A DNA stretch of 64,000 nucleotides from Leptospira interrogans serovar Manilae (GTDB lineage: Bacteria; Spirochaetota; Leptospiria; Leptospirales; Leptospiraceae): positions 1 to 64,000 of the forward strand of contig CAMCZP010000012.1 of assembly GCA_945887855.1 (NCBI GenBank), given 5' to 3'. Position 1 is the stretch's first letter. Each line of letters begins with the position of its first letter. This document shows positions 9,399 to 18,424 of the stretch, in pieces. The notes under the pieces were generated by a model. That model was not told the origin of the DNA. It worked only from the letters and a program-made list of their open reading frames with translations, and made no database searches. A program made the position numbers and the translations under genes.

Positions 9399-10928
9399 TT
9401 AGATCATAAAATTTTTCATAAATTCAGATACTTTATCCACAACCGGACTGTAGGGTGGGTAGAGCAGTCGAACCGTACTCAAAATACCCTGTCTTAAAAT
9501 TGCACGTTCATGGCTAAAAGCTTTAAAACCATAGATTCCATGATAAGAACCCATACCACTATGGTTCACCCCTCCAAATGGCAAATGGGAATTAGCCAAA
9601 TGAATGATAACATCATTGATAGCAACACCACCGGAAGATGTATTTTGTAAAATATAATCTATATTTTTAGAATCATTTGAGAAGATATAGAGTGCCAGAG
9701 GTTTGGGTCTGGAATTTATATGTGTGATTGGATCATCCAATGATTCATAAACAACCAATGGTAAGATTGGTCCAAAAATTTCTTCCTGGAGAATATCAGC
9801 TTCCAAGGGAACATTGGATAGTACTGTAGGGAAAAAGAAAAGGGATTCTGATTCAAAATCTCCACCCATTTCCAATTTAGCTCCTTGGTCGAGAGCGTTT
9901 TGAACTAAGTCTACTAAGCGCTTGTGATTTTTCTTGTTGATGATTCTACAAAAATCAGGATTGTCTATTAAATTTTTGCGGTTGGTCTCATAGAATCCGT
10001 TGAGGGAATCCTTCATTGCCTGCACAAATTTATCCAATTGTTTCTTGTGTATGAATGTATAATCTGGGGCAACACATGTCTGTCCTGCGTTTAAAACCTT
10101 TCCCCAAAGTATTCTTTCCGCAGCAATTCGTATGTCAGAAGACTCATCAATGATCACAGGTGTTTTTCCACCCAATTCAAGTGTTACAGATACAAGATTT
10201 GCTGCAGCTTTTTGCATTACAATTTTTCCAACTTGGGTGGAACCAGTGAAAAATATGTGATCAAAGGGAAGTTCTGTTAAAAATTCAGATACCTTATAGT
10301 CTCCCACAAATAGACAAACTTCTTCTTCGACAAAAATTGTCTCAAGAATACGTTTCATAATCTCAGATGTGTTAGGAGTAAATTCAGAGGGCTTGAGAAT
10401 AACTGTATTCCCTGCTGCAATCGCTGATACCACAGGAGTAATTGCTAATTGGAAAGGATAATTCCAGGGAGATATGATTAAACATACTCCTTTTGGCTGA
10501 TATTGTATTTCACTCTTGGTGCCAAAAAGGGTAAGCGGGGAATCTACAGATTTCATATTCATCCATCCGGAGATATTGCGTATAACTTCATTGATTTCTT
10601 GTAAGACTGGTAGGATTTCAGTAATATCTGTTTCCTGCCCTGCTTTTTTAAAATCATCATAGAGAGCTTTTCTTATATCATCTGCTCTAATTTCGATTAT
10701 ATCTTTGAGTTTTTTTAACTTTTGAACTCTTTGTAATACATCTGATTTTCTGAGTTCTAGGGAATATTTTTTTTGCTTTTGAAAGACTGATAAAATTTTA
10801 TCTCTATACTCATTTGTAAATTCATCAAATTTATTAGAACTATTTTTAGAACTTGAATTTACTTGTTTTTTAATTTTTTTTGTAGTACGATCTTGGTTGG
10901 TTGTAGGTTCTTTTTCTTCAAGGCTCAT
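9399..10928 (-). CDS. Aldehyde dehydrogenase (class 3 / fatty aldehyde type)
   Basis: NAD(P)+-dependent aldehyde dehydrogenase, 509 aa. It shows the cofactor and catalytic elements ISPWNYPFQL, ITPVVSAIAAGNTVILKPSE, FFTGSTQVGK, the general base in LELGGKTPVI and the nucleophile Cys in NAGQTCVAPDY. The C-terminal LPFGGVNHSGMGSYHG is typical of the ALDH3/YwdH group. About 45 N-terminal residues are extra, Lys/Ser/Asn-rich and probably disordered. GGAG sits 7 nt upstream of the ATG, one base after the stop of the alcohol dehydrogenase-like gene, so the two probably process the same alcohol/aldehyde chain (inference). Confidence 0.93.
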   Translation of the reverse strand: MSLEEKEPTTNQDRTTKKIKKQVNSSSKNSSNKFDEFTNEYRDKILSVFQKQKKYSLELRKSDVLQRVQKLKKLKDIIEIRADDIRKALYDDFKKAGQETDITEILPVLQEINEVIRNISGWMNMKSVDSPLTLFGTKSEIQYQPKGVCLIISPWNYPFQLAITPVVSAIAAGNTVILKPSEFTPNTSEIMKRILETIFVEEEVCLFVGDYKVSEFLTELPFDHIFFTGSTQVGKIVMQKAAANLVSVTLELGGKTPVIIDESSDIRIAAERILWGKVLNAGQTCVAPDYTFIHKKQLDKFVQAMKDSLNGFYETNRKNLIDNPDFCRIINKKNHKRLVDLVQNALDQGAKLEMGGDFESESLFFFPTVLSNVPLEADILQEEIFGPILPLVVYESLDDPITHINSRPKPLALYIFSNDSKNIDYILQNTSSGGVAINDVIIHLANSHLPFGGVNHSGMGSYHGIYGFKAFSHERAILRQGILSTVRLLYPPYSPVVDKVSEFMKNFMI

Positions 10929-10929
10929 T

Positions 10930-11943
10930 TTATTTCTCCGGTTGAATTAATATTTTTCCAGCACTCATGTTATTTTTGTAGTAATCAATGGCTTCAAATC
11001 CATCTTCTAATGTAAAATGTTTTTGAACATCTGAGCGTAAAGATGTTGACAATAATTTTTGGGCATCCTGTGTGTGCTTAAAAAAATCTTCCTGGTTCAA
11101 AGATTTTATCCAAAAACTTAACCAAAAACCAGACACTGATTTTTTTTGGAAAATAAAAATTCCAGGGTTTAGTGATATGGGATTTTCAGAAAGATTTCCA
11201 TAACAAATCATATTTGTTTCCTGTGGAGACAAAAGAAAGATTTTTTCCGCAACATCTCCACCCACGGCATCTATGAAAAAATTAATTTTAAGTTTTCTAG
11301 ATAACTTTAGGTATTCTTTTTCAAAGTTAGGAGATGATGAATTTAAAATATGTTCAGCTCCTAGCTCCAAGAGAGATTGAATCTGTTCTTCTTTGCGAAT
11401 TATGTTGAGGAGGGGGATATTTCTTTCTTTGCATAGCCTTACGATCATTTTACCCAATGCACTTGCAGATGCAGTTTGCACAATTCCTGTAGCCAATTTT
11501 TCTTTAGCTAGTTCCAAAAGAGCATAGGATGTCAGTGGATTGACAAAAAACATAGAACCTTCTTCTAAGCTTACCGAATCCAGAAGGGGAATGCAATTTT
11601 CTGATTCTGTGGTCAGGAATTCAGCGTATGTTCCATCTCCCGTAGAACCCGCAACACAGGCAACCCTATCCCCAACTTTGAATTTTGATATTTCTGGAAA
11701 TATTTCAACAATTGTTCCTGAGGCTTCAAAACCTGGGACAACTGGAAGTTTTTTTTTAATCCCATACAACCCACGAATAAACATGAGATCGGAGGGATTG
11801 ATAGGAGAAGAATGAATTCTAACCCTAACTTGGTTTTCTTTGAGGGGAGTGATAGGTTTATCGATAAGTTTAAAAGAAGATTTTTCCCCAGAGTAATCAA
11901 TGATTTGCAATGCCTTCATTGATTCTGGTATTTTTTTTTCCAT
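10930..11943 (-). CDS. Zinc-independent alcohol dehydrogenase / quinone oxidoreductase (MDR family)
   Basis: Medium-chain dehydrogenase/reductase of 337 aa. It has the GroES-like N-terminal domain (HSSPINPSDLMFIRG; PVVPGFEASGTIVE; GDRVACV) and a Rossmann domain with TASASALGKMIVRLCK. The structural-zinc cysteine cluster of classical alcohol dehydrogenases is absent, pointing to the quinone oxidoreductase/enoyl reductase branch. It is the first gene of the MDR-ALDH-gatB run. The physiological substrate is unknown. Confidence 0.88.
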   Translation of the reverse strand: MEKKIPESMKALQIIDYSGEKSSFKLIDKPITPLKENQVRVRIHSSPINPSDLMFIRGLYGIKKKLPVVPGFEASGTIVEIFPEISKFKVGDRVACVAGSTGDGTYAEFLTTESENCIPLLDSVSLEEGSMFFVNPLTSYALLELAKEKLATGIVQTASASALGKMIVRLCKERNIPLLNIIRKEEQIQSLLELGAEHILNSSSPNFEKEYLKLSRKLKINFFIDAVGGDVAEKIFLLSPQETNMICYGNLSENPISLNPGIFIFQKKSVSGFWLSFWIKSLNQEDFFKHTQDAQKLLSTSLRSDVQKHFTLEDGFEAIDYYKNNMSAGKILIQPEK

Positions 11944-12036
11944 ACAAGTAACTTCTAGCTTTCAATTCAGGAAATGTCTATTCAAAAATCAAAAAAAAAT
12001 TGAGAAACCCCAATTTGGGGTCCCTTTATTAATTTT

Positions 12037-12876
12037 TTACCAATCCCCACCACCACTGTCAGAATCATCAAAAGATCCTGAATCTGATGAATAGCTATCA
12101 TCTTGTGATTTCCAATCATCGGAAGAAGAGTCGGAGTAGGAGGAATTATCATGGGCAGAAAGACTATCATTTCCCATAAATTTATCATAAAGCCAATTTC
12201 CTGCAACAGCTCCCAACATACCCGTCATCAAGGAACCGAAAAATCCCATTCCTCCGCCTCCCATTCCACCCATCCCCGGGCTATAACCCCCTCCGCCCAT
12301 CATAGCGGAGATAACTCTAAATGCCACAAATAGGATCAATCCAAAAAAGAGAATGCTCATGAATGAAAAACCACCGGAATCGGAAGAAGATCTAGTGGTA
12401 TGTACGGGGGATTCTGCCATTCGATTGCTAGGTCTGGAGTTTGCGGAGAGAAGAACATTGGAGTAGTAGCTCACGGCATTTTCAAGTCCCGAATCAAAAT
12501 TTTTGGTTTTAAAGGACTCAATTAACTTGGCTTTTAAATTGCTCGAGTCATTTGCCGTAAAAACAGATTTTGTCTTATTTCCAACTTTGATTTCAATTTT
12601 TTTTTCCTTTTTTGCAATCAAAACATAGACACCATTCACTTTTAAGGACTTTGCCCTATCCATAGCAAAAGAAGATGAATCTGTAGGTTCCGTAGTTTCA
12701 ATTGTCTCAAGAACAAATTCTTTTCCCGTTTTGGATTTAATTTCTTGGATCTTTTGGTTTGCACTTTGGACCGCATCCTTGGTAAAAAATTGGATGGGGT
12801 CAATTACCTCTGCATTTATTCCTGAAATACTAAATAAAAAGAATAGTAAAGATGTGATTTGAAGGGTTTTTTTCAT
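12037..12876 (-). CDS. TPM-domain exported or membrane protein with Gly-rich and Ser/Asp-rich tail
   Basis: 279 aa: signal peptide (1-22), a TPM (YgcG/Psb32-like) domain at about 25-140 (KTGKEFVLETIETTEP; NGVYVLIAKKEKKIEI), a linker, a membrane segment near 170-190 (SILFFGLILFVAFRVISAM), a Gly/Met-rich stretch, a second hydrophobic patch (GMLGAVAGNWLY), and an acidic Ser/Asp tail ending GGGDW. This order (TPM, membrane helix, glycine-rich C-terminus) is the usual YgcG layout. TPM proteins are envelope proteins, some with phosphatase activity; the role here is unknown. It has its own upstream region shared with the divergent leader at 12.9-13.3 kb. Confidence 0.82.
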   Translation of the reverse strand: MKKTLQITSLLFFLFSISGINAEVIDPIQFFTKDAVQSANQKIQEIKSKTGKEFVLETIETTEPTDSSSFAMDRAKSLKVNGVYVLIAKKEKKIEIKVGNKTKSVFTANDSSNLKAKLIESFKTKNFDSGLENAVSYYSNVLLSANSRPSNRMAESPVHTTRSSSDSGGFSFMSILFFGLILFVAFRVISAMMGGGGYSPGMGGMGGGGMGFFGSLMTGMLGAVAGNWLYDKFMGNDSLSAHDNSSYSDSSSDDWKSQDDSYSSDSGSFDDSDSGGGDW

Positions 12877-12992
12877 ATTTTACCTCTTACATATAGACTG
12901 TTTTTAGTTCAATAAAAAGATAGCCCATTTTTAAAACTTTCCATATAGATTTTTTATAAAAGAATCAAAAAAAAATTCAAAAAAAGCATCCC

Positions 12993-13024
12993 TATAATAA
13001 ATTTTTGTCCGGGTTACATTGTAA
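12993..13024 (+). promoter_or_regulatory. Candidate promoter -10 with overlapping operator-like palindrome
   Basis: TATAAT at 12993-12998 is followed 15 bp later by the palindrome TTACATTGTAA (13014-13024), which would overlap the early transcribed region. A clear -35 is not seen in the A-rich upstream sequence. Confidence 0.35.
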
Positions 13025-13053
13025 TATAAGGGTATATTGAGGAGAGAGAGACC

Positions 13054-13134
13054 ATGCAAGACAGAATAAATTATGAAATTATAAATGAACAAATTCTCAC
13101 CAAAATAGTCAAAAATTCATGGCTTACATTATAA
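13054..13134 (+). CDS. Possible 26-aa small ORF in the sigma-factor leader
   Basis: ATG 13054 is preceded by GAGGAGAGAGAG, one of the purine-richest ribosome sites in the window, about 10 nt upstream. The peptide begins MQDRINYEIINEQILTKI and ends at TAA 13132-13134. It may be a leader peptide or a small regulator. No family is recognised and only the initiation signals support it. Confidence 0.3.
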   Translation: MQDRINYEIINEQILTKIVKNSWLTL

Positions 13135-13143
13135 TCCGTCTAT

Positions 13144-13168
13144 TTATAGATCCAACTCGGATCTATAA
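13144..13168. other. 10-bp hairpin in the sigma-factor leader
   Basis: TTATAGATCC (13144-13153) pairs perfectly with GGATCTATAA (13159-13168) around a 5-nt loop. There is no T-tract directly after it, so it is not a standard terminator. It lies between the small ORF and the sigma gene. Confidence 0.5.
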
Positions 13169-13354
13169 GAAACTACAAACTAATATTTTTTTAGGGGATA
13201 GGAGTTTTTTACAGTTGTGGAGTAAAAATTCCGCCAAGGAGGGTATTCCTAAAGTGTAATTTCACCATTTTTCAATATAAGAAGAGAGTAGAATAGTTAA
13301 GGGTATAGATTCTTCCCGGGGTTTTCCGGGCAATACAAACTAAGGAGATCAAAA

Positions 13355-14011
13355 ATGGAATTTAACACAAGAAAAGAAGTGATAAGAGGTATTCGCAATG
13401 GCAGTGAGAGAGCCGTAAATAAGTACTGTACTGAAATAAAGAAAAATCTCTCTAAAAATTTATTAAAAGATTCCTACGATTTTTACTATAAAAATAGATA
13501 TAAATTCCCCGAGTTGAGCGGACCTGAAGAATTTGAAAATGAGATGCTATTTGCAGTTTGTCGAGTTGCATTGAAGAATAATGTATGTATGGAACTTTTT
13601 GAATTTGAAGAAGATTATACCCATTTTCAAAAGTATATCTTTGGAATCTACAGATACATTAGATTGGGAACAATTGGTCATTGGATAAATAAGGGTAAGC
13701 ATATTGAACCCCATACAATTACATACAACATGTACGGAGAAGCATTTGAACATCTTTTCATTTACAGGGATACTCATGATAAAGAGGAAGAGATTAGCAA
13801 AAAAGAATTTTTATTAGGAAAAATGAAATCTTCTATCCAGAAAATGAGAAATGGGGATAGAAAAAAAGTTATGAATCTTTGGATCCAAAATTCTAAGATT
13901 AAGACTATATCTGAAAAATTAAATATGAATATGAATACGGTATCTGCCCACATTCGACGTGGAAAGCTAGAAATTTTAAGGGAAATGAAAAAAACTTCAT
14001 CACTTAACTAA
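13355..14011 (+). CDS. ECF-like sigma-70 family RNA polymerase sigma factor
   Basis: 218 aa with a recognisable C-terminal region 4 helix-turn-helix: QKMRNGDRKKVMNLWIQNSK, then KTISEKLNMNMNTVSAHIRR and GKLEILREM. The N-terminal ~110 residues (GSERAVNKYCTEIKK...) fit a diverged region 2 but lack a clean core-binding motif, so a LuxR-type or sigma-like regulator cannot be excluded. AAGGAG is 8 nt before the ATG. The gene has an unusually long structured leader and ends in a strong terminator shared with the convergent acyl-CoA ligase. No anti-sigma gene is adjacent. Confidence 0.72.
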   Translation: MEFNTRKEVIRGIRNGSERAVNKYCTEIKKNLSKNLLKDSYDFYYKNRYKFPELSGPEEFENEMLFAVCRVALKNNVCMELFEFEEDYTHFQKYIFGIYRYIRLGTIGHWINKGKHIEPHTITYNMYGEAFEHLFIYRDTHDKEEEISKKEFLLGKMKSSIQKMRNGDRKKVMNLWIQNSKIKTISEKLNMNMNTVSAHIRRGKLEILREMKKTSSLN

Positions 14012-14017
14012 ATATCT

Positions 14018-14062
14018 AAAGGGACTGTAACAACGTTTACCAATCTACAGTCCCTTTATTTT
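14018..14062. terminator. Bidirectional intrinsic terminator
   Basis: AAAGGGACTGTA (14018-14029) pairs perfectly over 12 bp with TACAGTCCCTTT (14046-14057), then TATTTTTAT follows. It sits between the sigma-factor gene and the convergent acyl-CoA ligase and can serve both. Confidence 0.85.
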
Positions 14063-14066
14063 TATA

Positions 14067-15698
14067 TTAAGAATCTCTTAGTTGAGCTCTCAAAACTTTT
14101 TTATCAAATTTCCCTACACTTGTTTTTGGAATCGCATCTACAATGTGTATATCAGAATCTTTTGGAATCTGCCATTTTTCAAATTTATCTGATAAAAATT
14201 TTAAAATAGAGTGTTTGTTAAAATTATCTTTAAAGCCCTCTCCCGGAACTAAGAATACAACTACAGCTTCTCCCCTAACATCATCAGGTCTTCCTACCAC
14301 TGTGGCTTCTAAAATACTTTCATGGGACATTAAGAAATTTTCCATTTCTACTGAGGATAACCATTCTCCCCTTGTTTTAATTAGATCTTTTTTTCTATCT
14401 GTGATTTCAAGATAACCCAATGGATCAATATTAGCAATATCACCTGTGTTGAACCATCCATCTTCAGTGAATGAAATTTTTGCATCCAAGGAATCTGTTT
14501 TGTAATATTCCTTTATAATCCAAGCACCCCTGACTAAAAGTTCTCCACTTGTCTTCCCATCCCTTGGAACCGTATTACCTTTTTCATCTACAATTTTCAT
14601 TTCAACCATTGGAACGGATAATCCCTGTTTTGCCATATAAGAAAACTGAGTTTCTTTTGATTCTGATTCAATTTCCTTTTTTAGATTACAAATAGTTCCC
14701 ACAGGAGACATCTCTGTCATACCCCATGCGTGTAGTACAGTTATTCCGAAATCTTTTTGGAAGTTTTCAATCATTGATTTAGGTGCAGCAGATCCACCTA
14801 CAACCAAAGCTCTCATACTACTCATATCATAATTATTTTTCTTTAAAAATTGATACAAAGGATTCCAAATGGAGGGAACTCCTGCAGCTACTGTTACCCG
14901 TTCATTTTGGATTAATTCTGCTATTGGTTTACCAATGAGGTGGGCACCCGGGAAGACTGCTTTTGAACCTGTGAGTGCACAAGCAAAAGGAATTCCCCAG
15001 CAATTAACATGAAACATAGGTACTACAGGTAGTATAGTATCATTCATACCCAAACCCAAACTGTCTTTCATGCAAATTCCTACAGAGTGTAAATAGGTAG
15101 ATCTATGAGAATAAAGTGCACCTTTGGGGTCACCAGTTGTTCCTGAAGTATAGCAAAGTGAAGCAGCTAAATTTTCATCTAAGTTTTGGAATAATTCTTT
15201 TTCTTCAGAACTACTCAATAACTCTTCATAGTCTAGTGTATTTTTTAAATCAGGATCAATTGGACCCCCATCATTCATGATAATAAATTTTTTAACTGTT
15301 TTGAAGTCATTTTGTAGTGGAGTAAGTAGTTTAGTTAAACTTGAATCTACAAATATAAATTGATCTTCTGCATGATTTACAATAAATTTTAATTGTTCTG
15401 GAAATAATCTTATGTTGAGAGTGTGTAGTACGGAGCCCAAAGAAGGTATTGCAAAGTATAGCTCCATATGCCTATATGTATTCCATGCAAATGTTGCTAC
15501 CCTATCTCCTTTTTTTACTCCTAAAGAATTGAGAACATTCATAAGTTTTACAGTTCGTTTATAAAAATCTATAAATTTATACCTAGAGATTGACTCATCT
15601 GCCATTCGACTTACAATTTCCTGCTCGGGATAGATATCCCTCGCCCGAAATAAAATTTTATCTAAAGTTAAGGAGTAATCCATCATCAAACCATTCAT
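14067..15698 (-). CDS. AMP-binding fatty acid-CoA ligase
   Basis: ANL-superfamily adenylate-forming enzyme, 543 aa, activating a (probably medium- or long-chain) fatty acid to its CoA ester. The P-loop is TSGTTGDPKGALYSHRS (about residue 185), with VPMFHVNCWGIPFA, the A5-type motif HAWGMTEMSP, GWFNTGDIANIDPLGYLEITDRKKDLIKTRGEWLSS in successive segments, and the catalytic Lys in IPKTSVGKFDKK. All core motifs are intact. GAGGTGATGAT before the ATG supports the start at 15698. It lies convergent with the sigma gene and divergent from the helicase. Confidence 0.93.
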   Translation of the reverse strand: MNGLMMDYSLTLDKILFRARDIYPEQEIVSRMADESISRYKFIDFYKRTVKLMNVLNSLGVKKGDRVATFAWNTYRHMELYFAIPSLGSVLHTLNIRLFPEQLKFIVNHAEDQFIFVDSSLTKLLTPLQNDFKTVKKFIIMNDGGPIDPDLKNTLDYEELLSSSEEKELFQNLDENLAASLCYTSGTTGDPKGALYSHRSTYLHSVGICMKDSLGLGMNDTILPVVPMFHVNCWGIPFACALTGSKAVFPGAHLIGKPIAELIQNERVTVAAGVPSIWNPLYQFLKKNNYDMSSMRALVVGGSAAPKSMIENFQKDFGITVLHAWGMTEMSPVGTICNLKKEIESESKETQFSYMAKQGLSVPMVEMKIVDEKGNTVPRDGKTSGELLVRGAWIIKEYYKTDSLDAKISFTEDGWFNTGDIANIDPLGYLEITDRKKDLIKTRGEWLSSVEMENFLMSHESILEATVVGRPDDVRGEAVVVFLVPGEGFKDNFNKHSILKFLSDKFEKWQIPKDSDIHIVDAIPKTSVGKFDKKVLRAQLRDS

Positions 15699-15886
15699 AT
15701 CATCACCTCTTTTGTAAGTTTTAAAAATTATATGGCAATTCGAACCATTAATAAAATGTAAAATTTCCTAAGAAAATCATTGTTGAAAATCGAACACAAA
15801 AAAAGATAGTAAATATACGATTCTCACCCTATCTCGAAATACCTCATCCCGAAATCGGGTCAATTGTTTCCCGGAGTTTATACAAT

Positions 15887-17230
15887 TTGAAACAAAATAC
15901 TACAATTATTAAAGATTCAAGTCAATCTTTTTTTACTGAAATTTCCCTTAGCAAAGAAACCCTCAAATCAATTGAAGAAATGGGGTACAATGAAGCTACA
16001 CCTATCCAAAAACTATCCATACCTTCCTTATTGAAGGGAGATGACCTAATCGGTCAGGCACAAACGGGTACAGGAAAAACTGCTGCTTTTGGGATTCCAT
16101 TGATTGAGAAAATCTTACCCAAAGACAAAACTGTAAGTGGAATTATTTTATGTCCTACAAGAGAACTTGCCATACAGGTTTCCGTTGAACTAGGAAAACT
16201 GAGCAGACATAAAAAACATATTCATATTTTAGCAGTATTCGGTGGAGATCCCATCCAAAAACAAATCCAAGCACTCAGAAGAGGTACCGTGAACATTGTA
16301 GTTGGTACACCCGGAAGAATCATGGATTTATATGAAAGAAAGGTTCTCAATTTAGATTCAATTAGAATTGCAGTCCTTGATGAAGCAGATGAAATGCTAA
16401 ATATGGGATTTCGTGATGAAATTGAAGAACTTCTCAGTTGGATGCCCGATTCACGTCAAACAGTTCTCTTTTCTGCCACTATGCCAAAGCCCATCATGGA
16501 TATTGCAAATCGTTTTCTTCATAACCCAACCCATGCAAAGATAACTAGATCAGAATTAACAGCAGCCAATATTCAGCAATTTTATTATGAAACAAGAGAA
16601 TCTGAAAAAACAAATTTAATACAACTTTTAAAACTTTACTATGATCTTAAAACTATATTGATCTTTTGTAACACAAAAAGAAAAGTTGATGATGTTGTTA
16701 AATCTTTGGGATACCTAGGTATCTCCGCAAATTCCTTGCATGGTGATTTGAACCAAAACCAAAGAAACCAAGTGTTAGATTCATTTAGAAAAGGAACCAA
16801 CTCAGTTTTGGTTGCAACCGATGTAGCTGCCCGAGGAATCAATGTAAATGAAATAGATGGTGTATTTAATTATGACTTACCCATGGATTTTGAAAGTTAT
16901 GTGCATAGAATTGGAAGAACTGGTAGGGCAGGTAAGTCAGGGATAGCATTTAGCTTTGTATCTAGCAATGGAGAAGTTAAAAAACTTTATAGAATAGAAA
17001 AAAATATCAATGTCACTATAGAGAAAAAGAAGCCCCCCGGTATAAAAGATATGAAAGAAGCCTATGTAAAACAGGTTGAAAATATGTACCAAGCTCATTC
17101 CAAAGCAAAAGATATATCCTTTTATAAGACAGTATTGGATAAATTGAGTTCATCTGGTATTACAGCTGATGAAATAGCCCCAATATTACTCAGTATGAAT
17201 TTTCCATTTAATTTTAAAGAGGGAAGATAA
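15887..17230 (+). CDS. DEAD-box ATP-dependent RNA helicase
   Basis: 447 aa with every helicase motif: the Q motif (FTEISLSKETLKSIEEMGY...TPIQKLS), AQTGTGKTAAFG, PTRELAIQ, GTPGRIMD, DEADEMLNMGF, SATMP, a GDLNQNQR segment, VATDVAARGI and HRIGRTGRAGKSG. It is of the CshA/DeaD type but lacks a long C-terminal RNA-binding extension, ending about 70 residues after the helicase core. The start is TTG 15887, with GGAG upstream. A short CCCGA/TCGGG hairpin lies in the leader just before it, as is common in cold-regulated helicase mRNAs (inference). Confidence 0.95.
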   Translation: MKQNTTIIKDSSQSFFTEISLSKETLKSIEEMGYNEATPIQKLSIPSLLKGDDLIGQAQTGTGKTAAFGIPLIEKILPKDKTVSGIILCPTRELAIQVSVELGKLSRHKKHIHILAVFGGDPIQKQIQALRRGTVNIVVGTPGRIMDLYERKVLNLDSIRIAVLDEADEMLNMGFRDEIEELLSWMPDSRQTVLFSATMPKPIMDIANRFLHNPTHAKITRSELTAANIQQFYYETRESEKTNLIQLLKLYYDLKTILIFCNTKRKVDDVVKSLGYLGISANSLHGDLNQNQRNQVLDSFRKGTNSVLVATDVAARGINVNEIDGVFNYDLPMDFESYVHRIGRTGRAGKSGIAFSFVSSNGEVKKLYRIEKNINVTIEKKKPPGIKDMKEAYVKQVENMYQAHSKAKDISFYKTVLDKLSSSGITADEIAPILLSMNFPFNFKEGR

Positions 17231-17270
17231 TCCAAATTAATATTTTTTAGAAATGCATTTTTGACGTTCC

Positions 17271-17339
17271 TGCAAAAAGTCAGTTTTTGCAATCTTATTC
17301 GCAATATCCTAGGCTTTTTTCCGCCTACCAGCGGAAAAA
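17271..17339. other. Two hairpins between convergent genes
   Basis: Hairpin 1: TGCAAAAA (17271-17278) pairs with TTTTTGCA (17284-17291), 5-nt loop; its A-to-T layout can serve as a weak terminator on both strands. Hairpin 2: TTTTTCCGC (17316-17324) pairs with GCGGAAAAA (17331-17339), 6-nt loop; its T-then-A layout is the reverse of a terminator and looks more like a small repeat element. Confidence 0.5.
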
Positions 17340-17374
17340 GATAGCAATTGCAGTTGCGTCATTTATAAATTTTT

Positions 17375-18361
17375 TTATATTGGAGGATCCTGTTCTATTT
17401 TGGAAAATCCTTTTTCAATATTTGTTCTGTACTTCAATAAAAATGGAATGTTAAATTCTTTAGGATAGTCCATCCATTTCTTTAAGTTTCCTAATTTTTG
17501 GTAATTATAATGAAATGGAAAGGAATCGGGGTACTTTTCTCCATCTGGATAACCCATGCTTTTAGAGCCTGCGGTGATAGTCCTAATCAAAACACTTTTT
17601 TCAGATATTGGCATAGATTTTATGTTTTCTCTAAAATTAATTGGAAATTTAAAATACTCCTCAGCATTCGATGTGTAAAATACATTGATGGTCAATCCAG
17701 CTTGTGATACCCTTTTGGAAATATCTTTTAGAGTAACAGGGCCTGTTAAATCTCCATTTACAGCAATGATCTTATTCTCTACTGCTTTTCTTCTTAGAAA
17801 TTGAAAATCATCTTCTTTGTTAGAAAATGTCTTAAGAAAAAAGTTTTTTTCCATATAATCTAGTTCTTGTAAACGCTCAGGAACTCCAATCCCTGATTTT
17901 AGCCCTATATTTAGACCAATTTCCAAATCAGCAAACTCATTCCCCGCTTTATCTTGTAAATATTTACTTGTGGATTCTCTATTTTTTCTCATCCAGAAAT
18001 TTTTAAACTCTGTGTGGTTTTGAGAATTTTTTAAAAAGAAAATATGGAGTCGATTGACTTTTACAATTTCGGGATCAAAGTCTACTAAAAATATCCATTC
18101 ACTTTTTGCCCTGGCTGCAAAACTAAGATTTTGGTCGGTACCCACTCCCAAATATGCTCCACCCAGGGAATCTATGATATTCCAAAATAGATCTATTCTT
18201 CTTTCATTGGATGCAGGGTAGTGTTCAGCATATAGACCCCTATTTTTTCGCATGGGATCCAATTCAATTGTTCCAATTCCTGGATTTGGATTGCTGATGG
18301 GATCTTTTTTTTCAATGGGGGAGCAGCTAAAAATGGACAAAATGAGTATTATAAATTTCAC
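17375..18361 (-). CDS. Lipoprotein-like member of a methyltransferase-fold family of unknown function
   Basis: 328 aa. The N-terminus ILILSIFSCSP looks like a short lipoprotein signal with Cys near residue 13. The body resembles a widespread uncharacterised bacterial family with a methyltransferase-like nucleotide-binding segment: GGAYLGVGTDQNLSFAARAK, IFLVDFDPEIVKVNRLHIFF, then VNGDLTGPVTLKDISK and NVFYTSNAEEYFKF. These segments are recalled by pattern, not by search. Members I recall are cytosolic, so a lipoprotein form is odd. Function unknown. It is divergent from htrA across a region with a perfect palindrome. Confidence 0.65.
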   Translation of the reverse strand: MKFIILILSIFSCSPIEKKDPISNPNPGIGTIELDPMRKNRGLYAEHYPASNERRIDLFWNIIDSLGGAYLGVGTDQNLSFAARAKSEWIFLVDFDPEIVKVNRLHIFFLKNSQNHTEFKNFWMRKNRESTSKYLQDKAGNEFADLEIGLNIGLKSGIGVPERLQELDYMEKNFFLKTFSNKEDDFQFLRRKAVENKIIAVNGDLTGPVTLKDISKRVSQAGLTINVFYTSNAEEYFKFPINFRENIKSMPISEKSVLIRTITAGSKSMGYPDGEKYPDSFPFHYNYQKLGNLKKWMDYPKEFNIPFLLKYRTNIEKGFSKIEQDPPI

Positions 18362-18424
18362 AACTCAAAATTCCAAAAGGAACTCTGTCTGAATATTCTT
18401 TTTTGGAGAATATAGACTCTTACA

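Larger units (their letters stand above)
12877..13354. other. 478-bp intergenic region with structured leader of the sigma-factor gene
   Basis: It holds, in order: a TATAAT (12993-12998); a palindrome TTACA-t-TGTAA (13014-13024); a 26-codon ORF with a good ribosome site (13054-13134); a near copy of the palindrome (TTACA-t-TATAA at 13124); a 10-bp hairpin (13144-13168); a small CCCGG/CCGGG hairpin (13315-13330); and AAGGAG before the sigma gene. No known riboswitch class is recognised. Confidence 0.6.
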
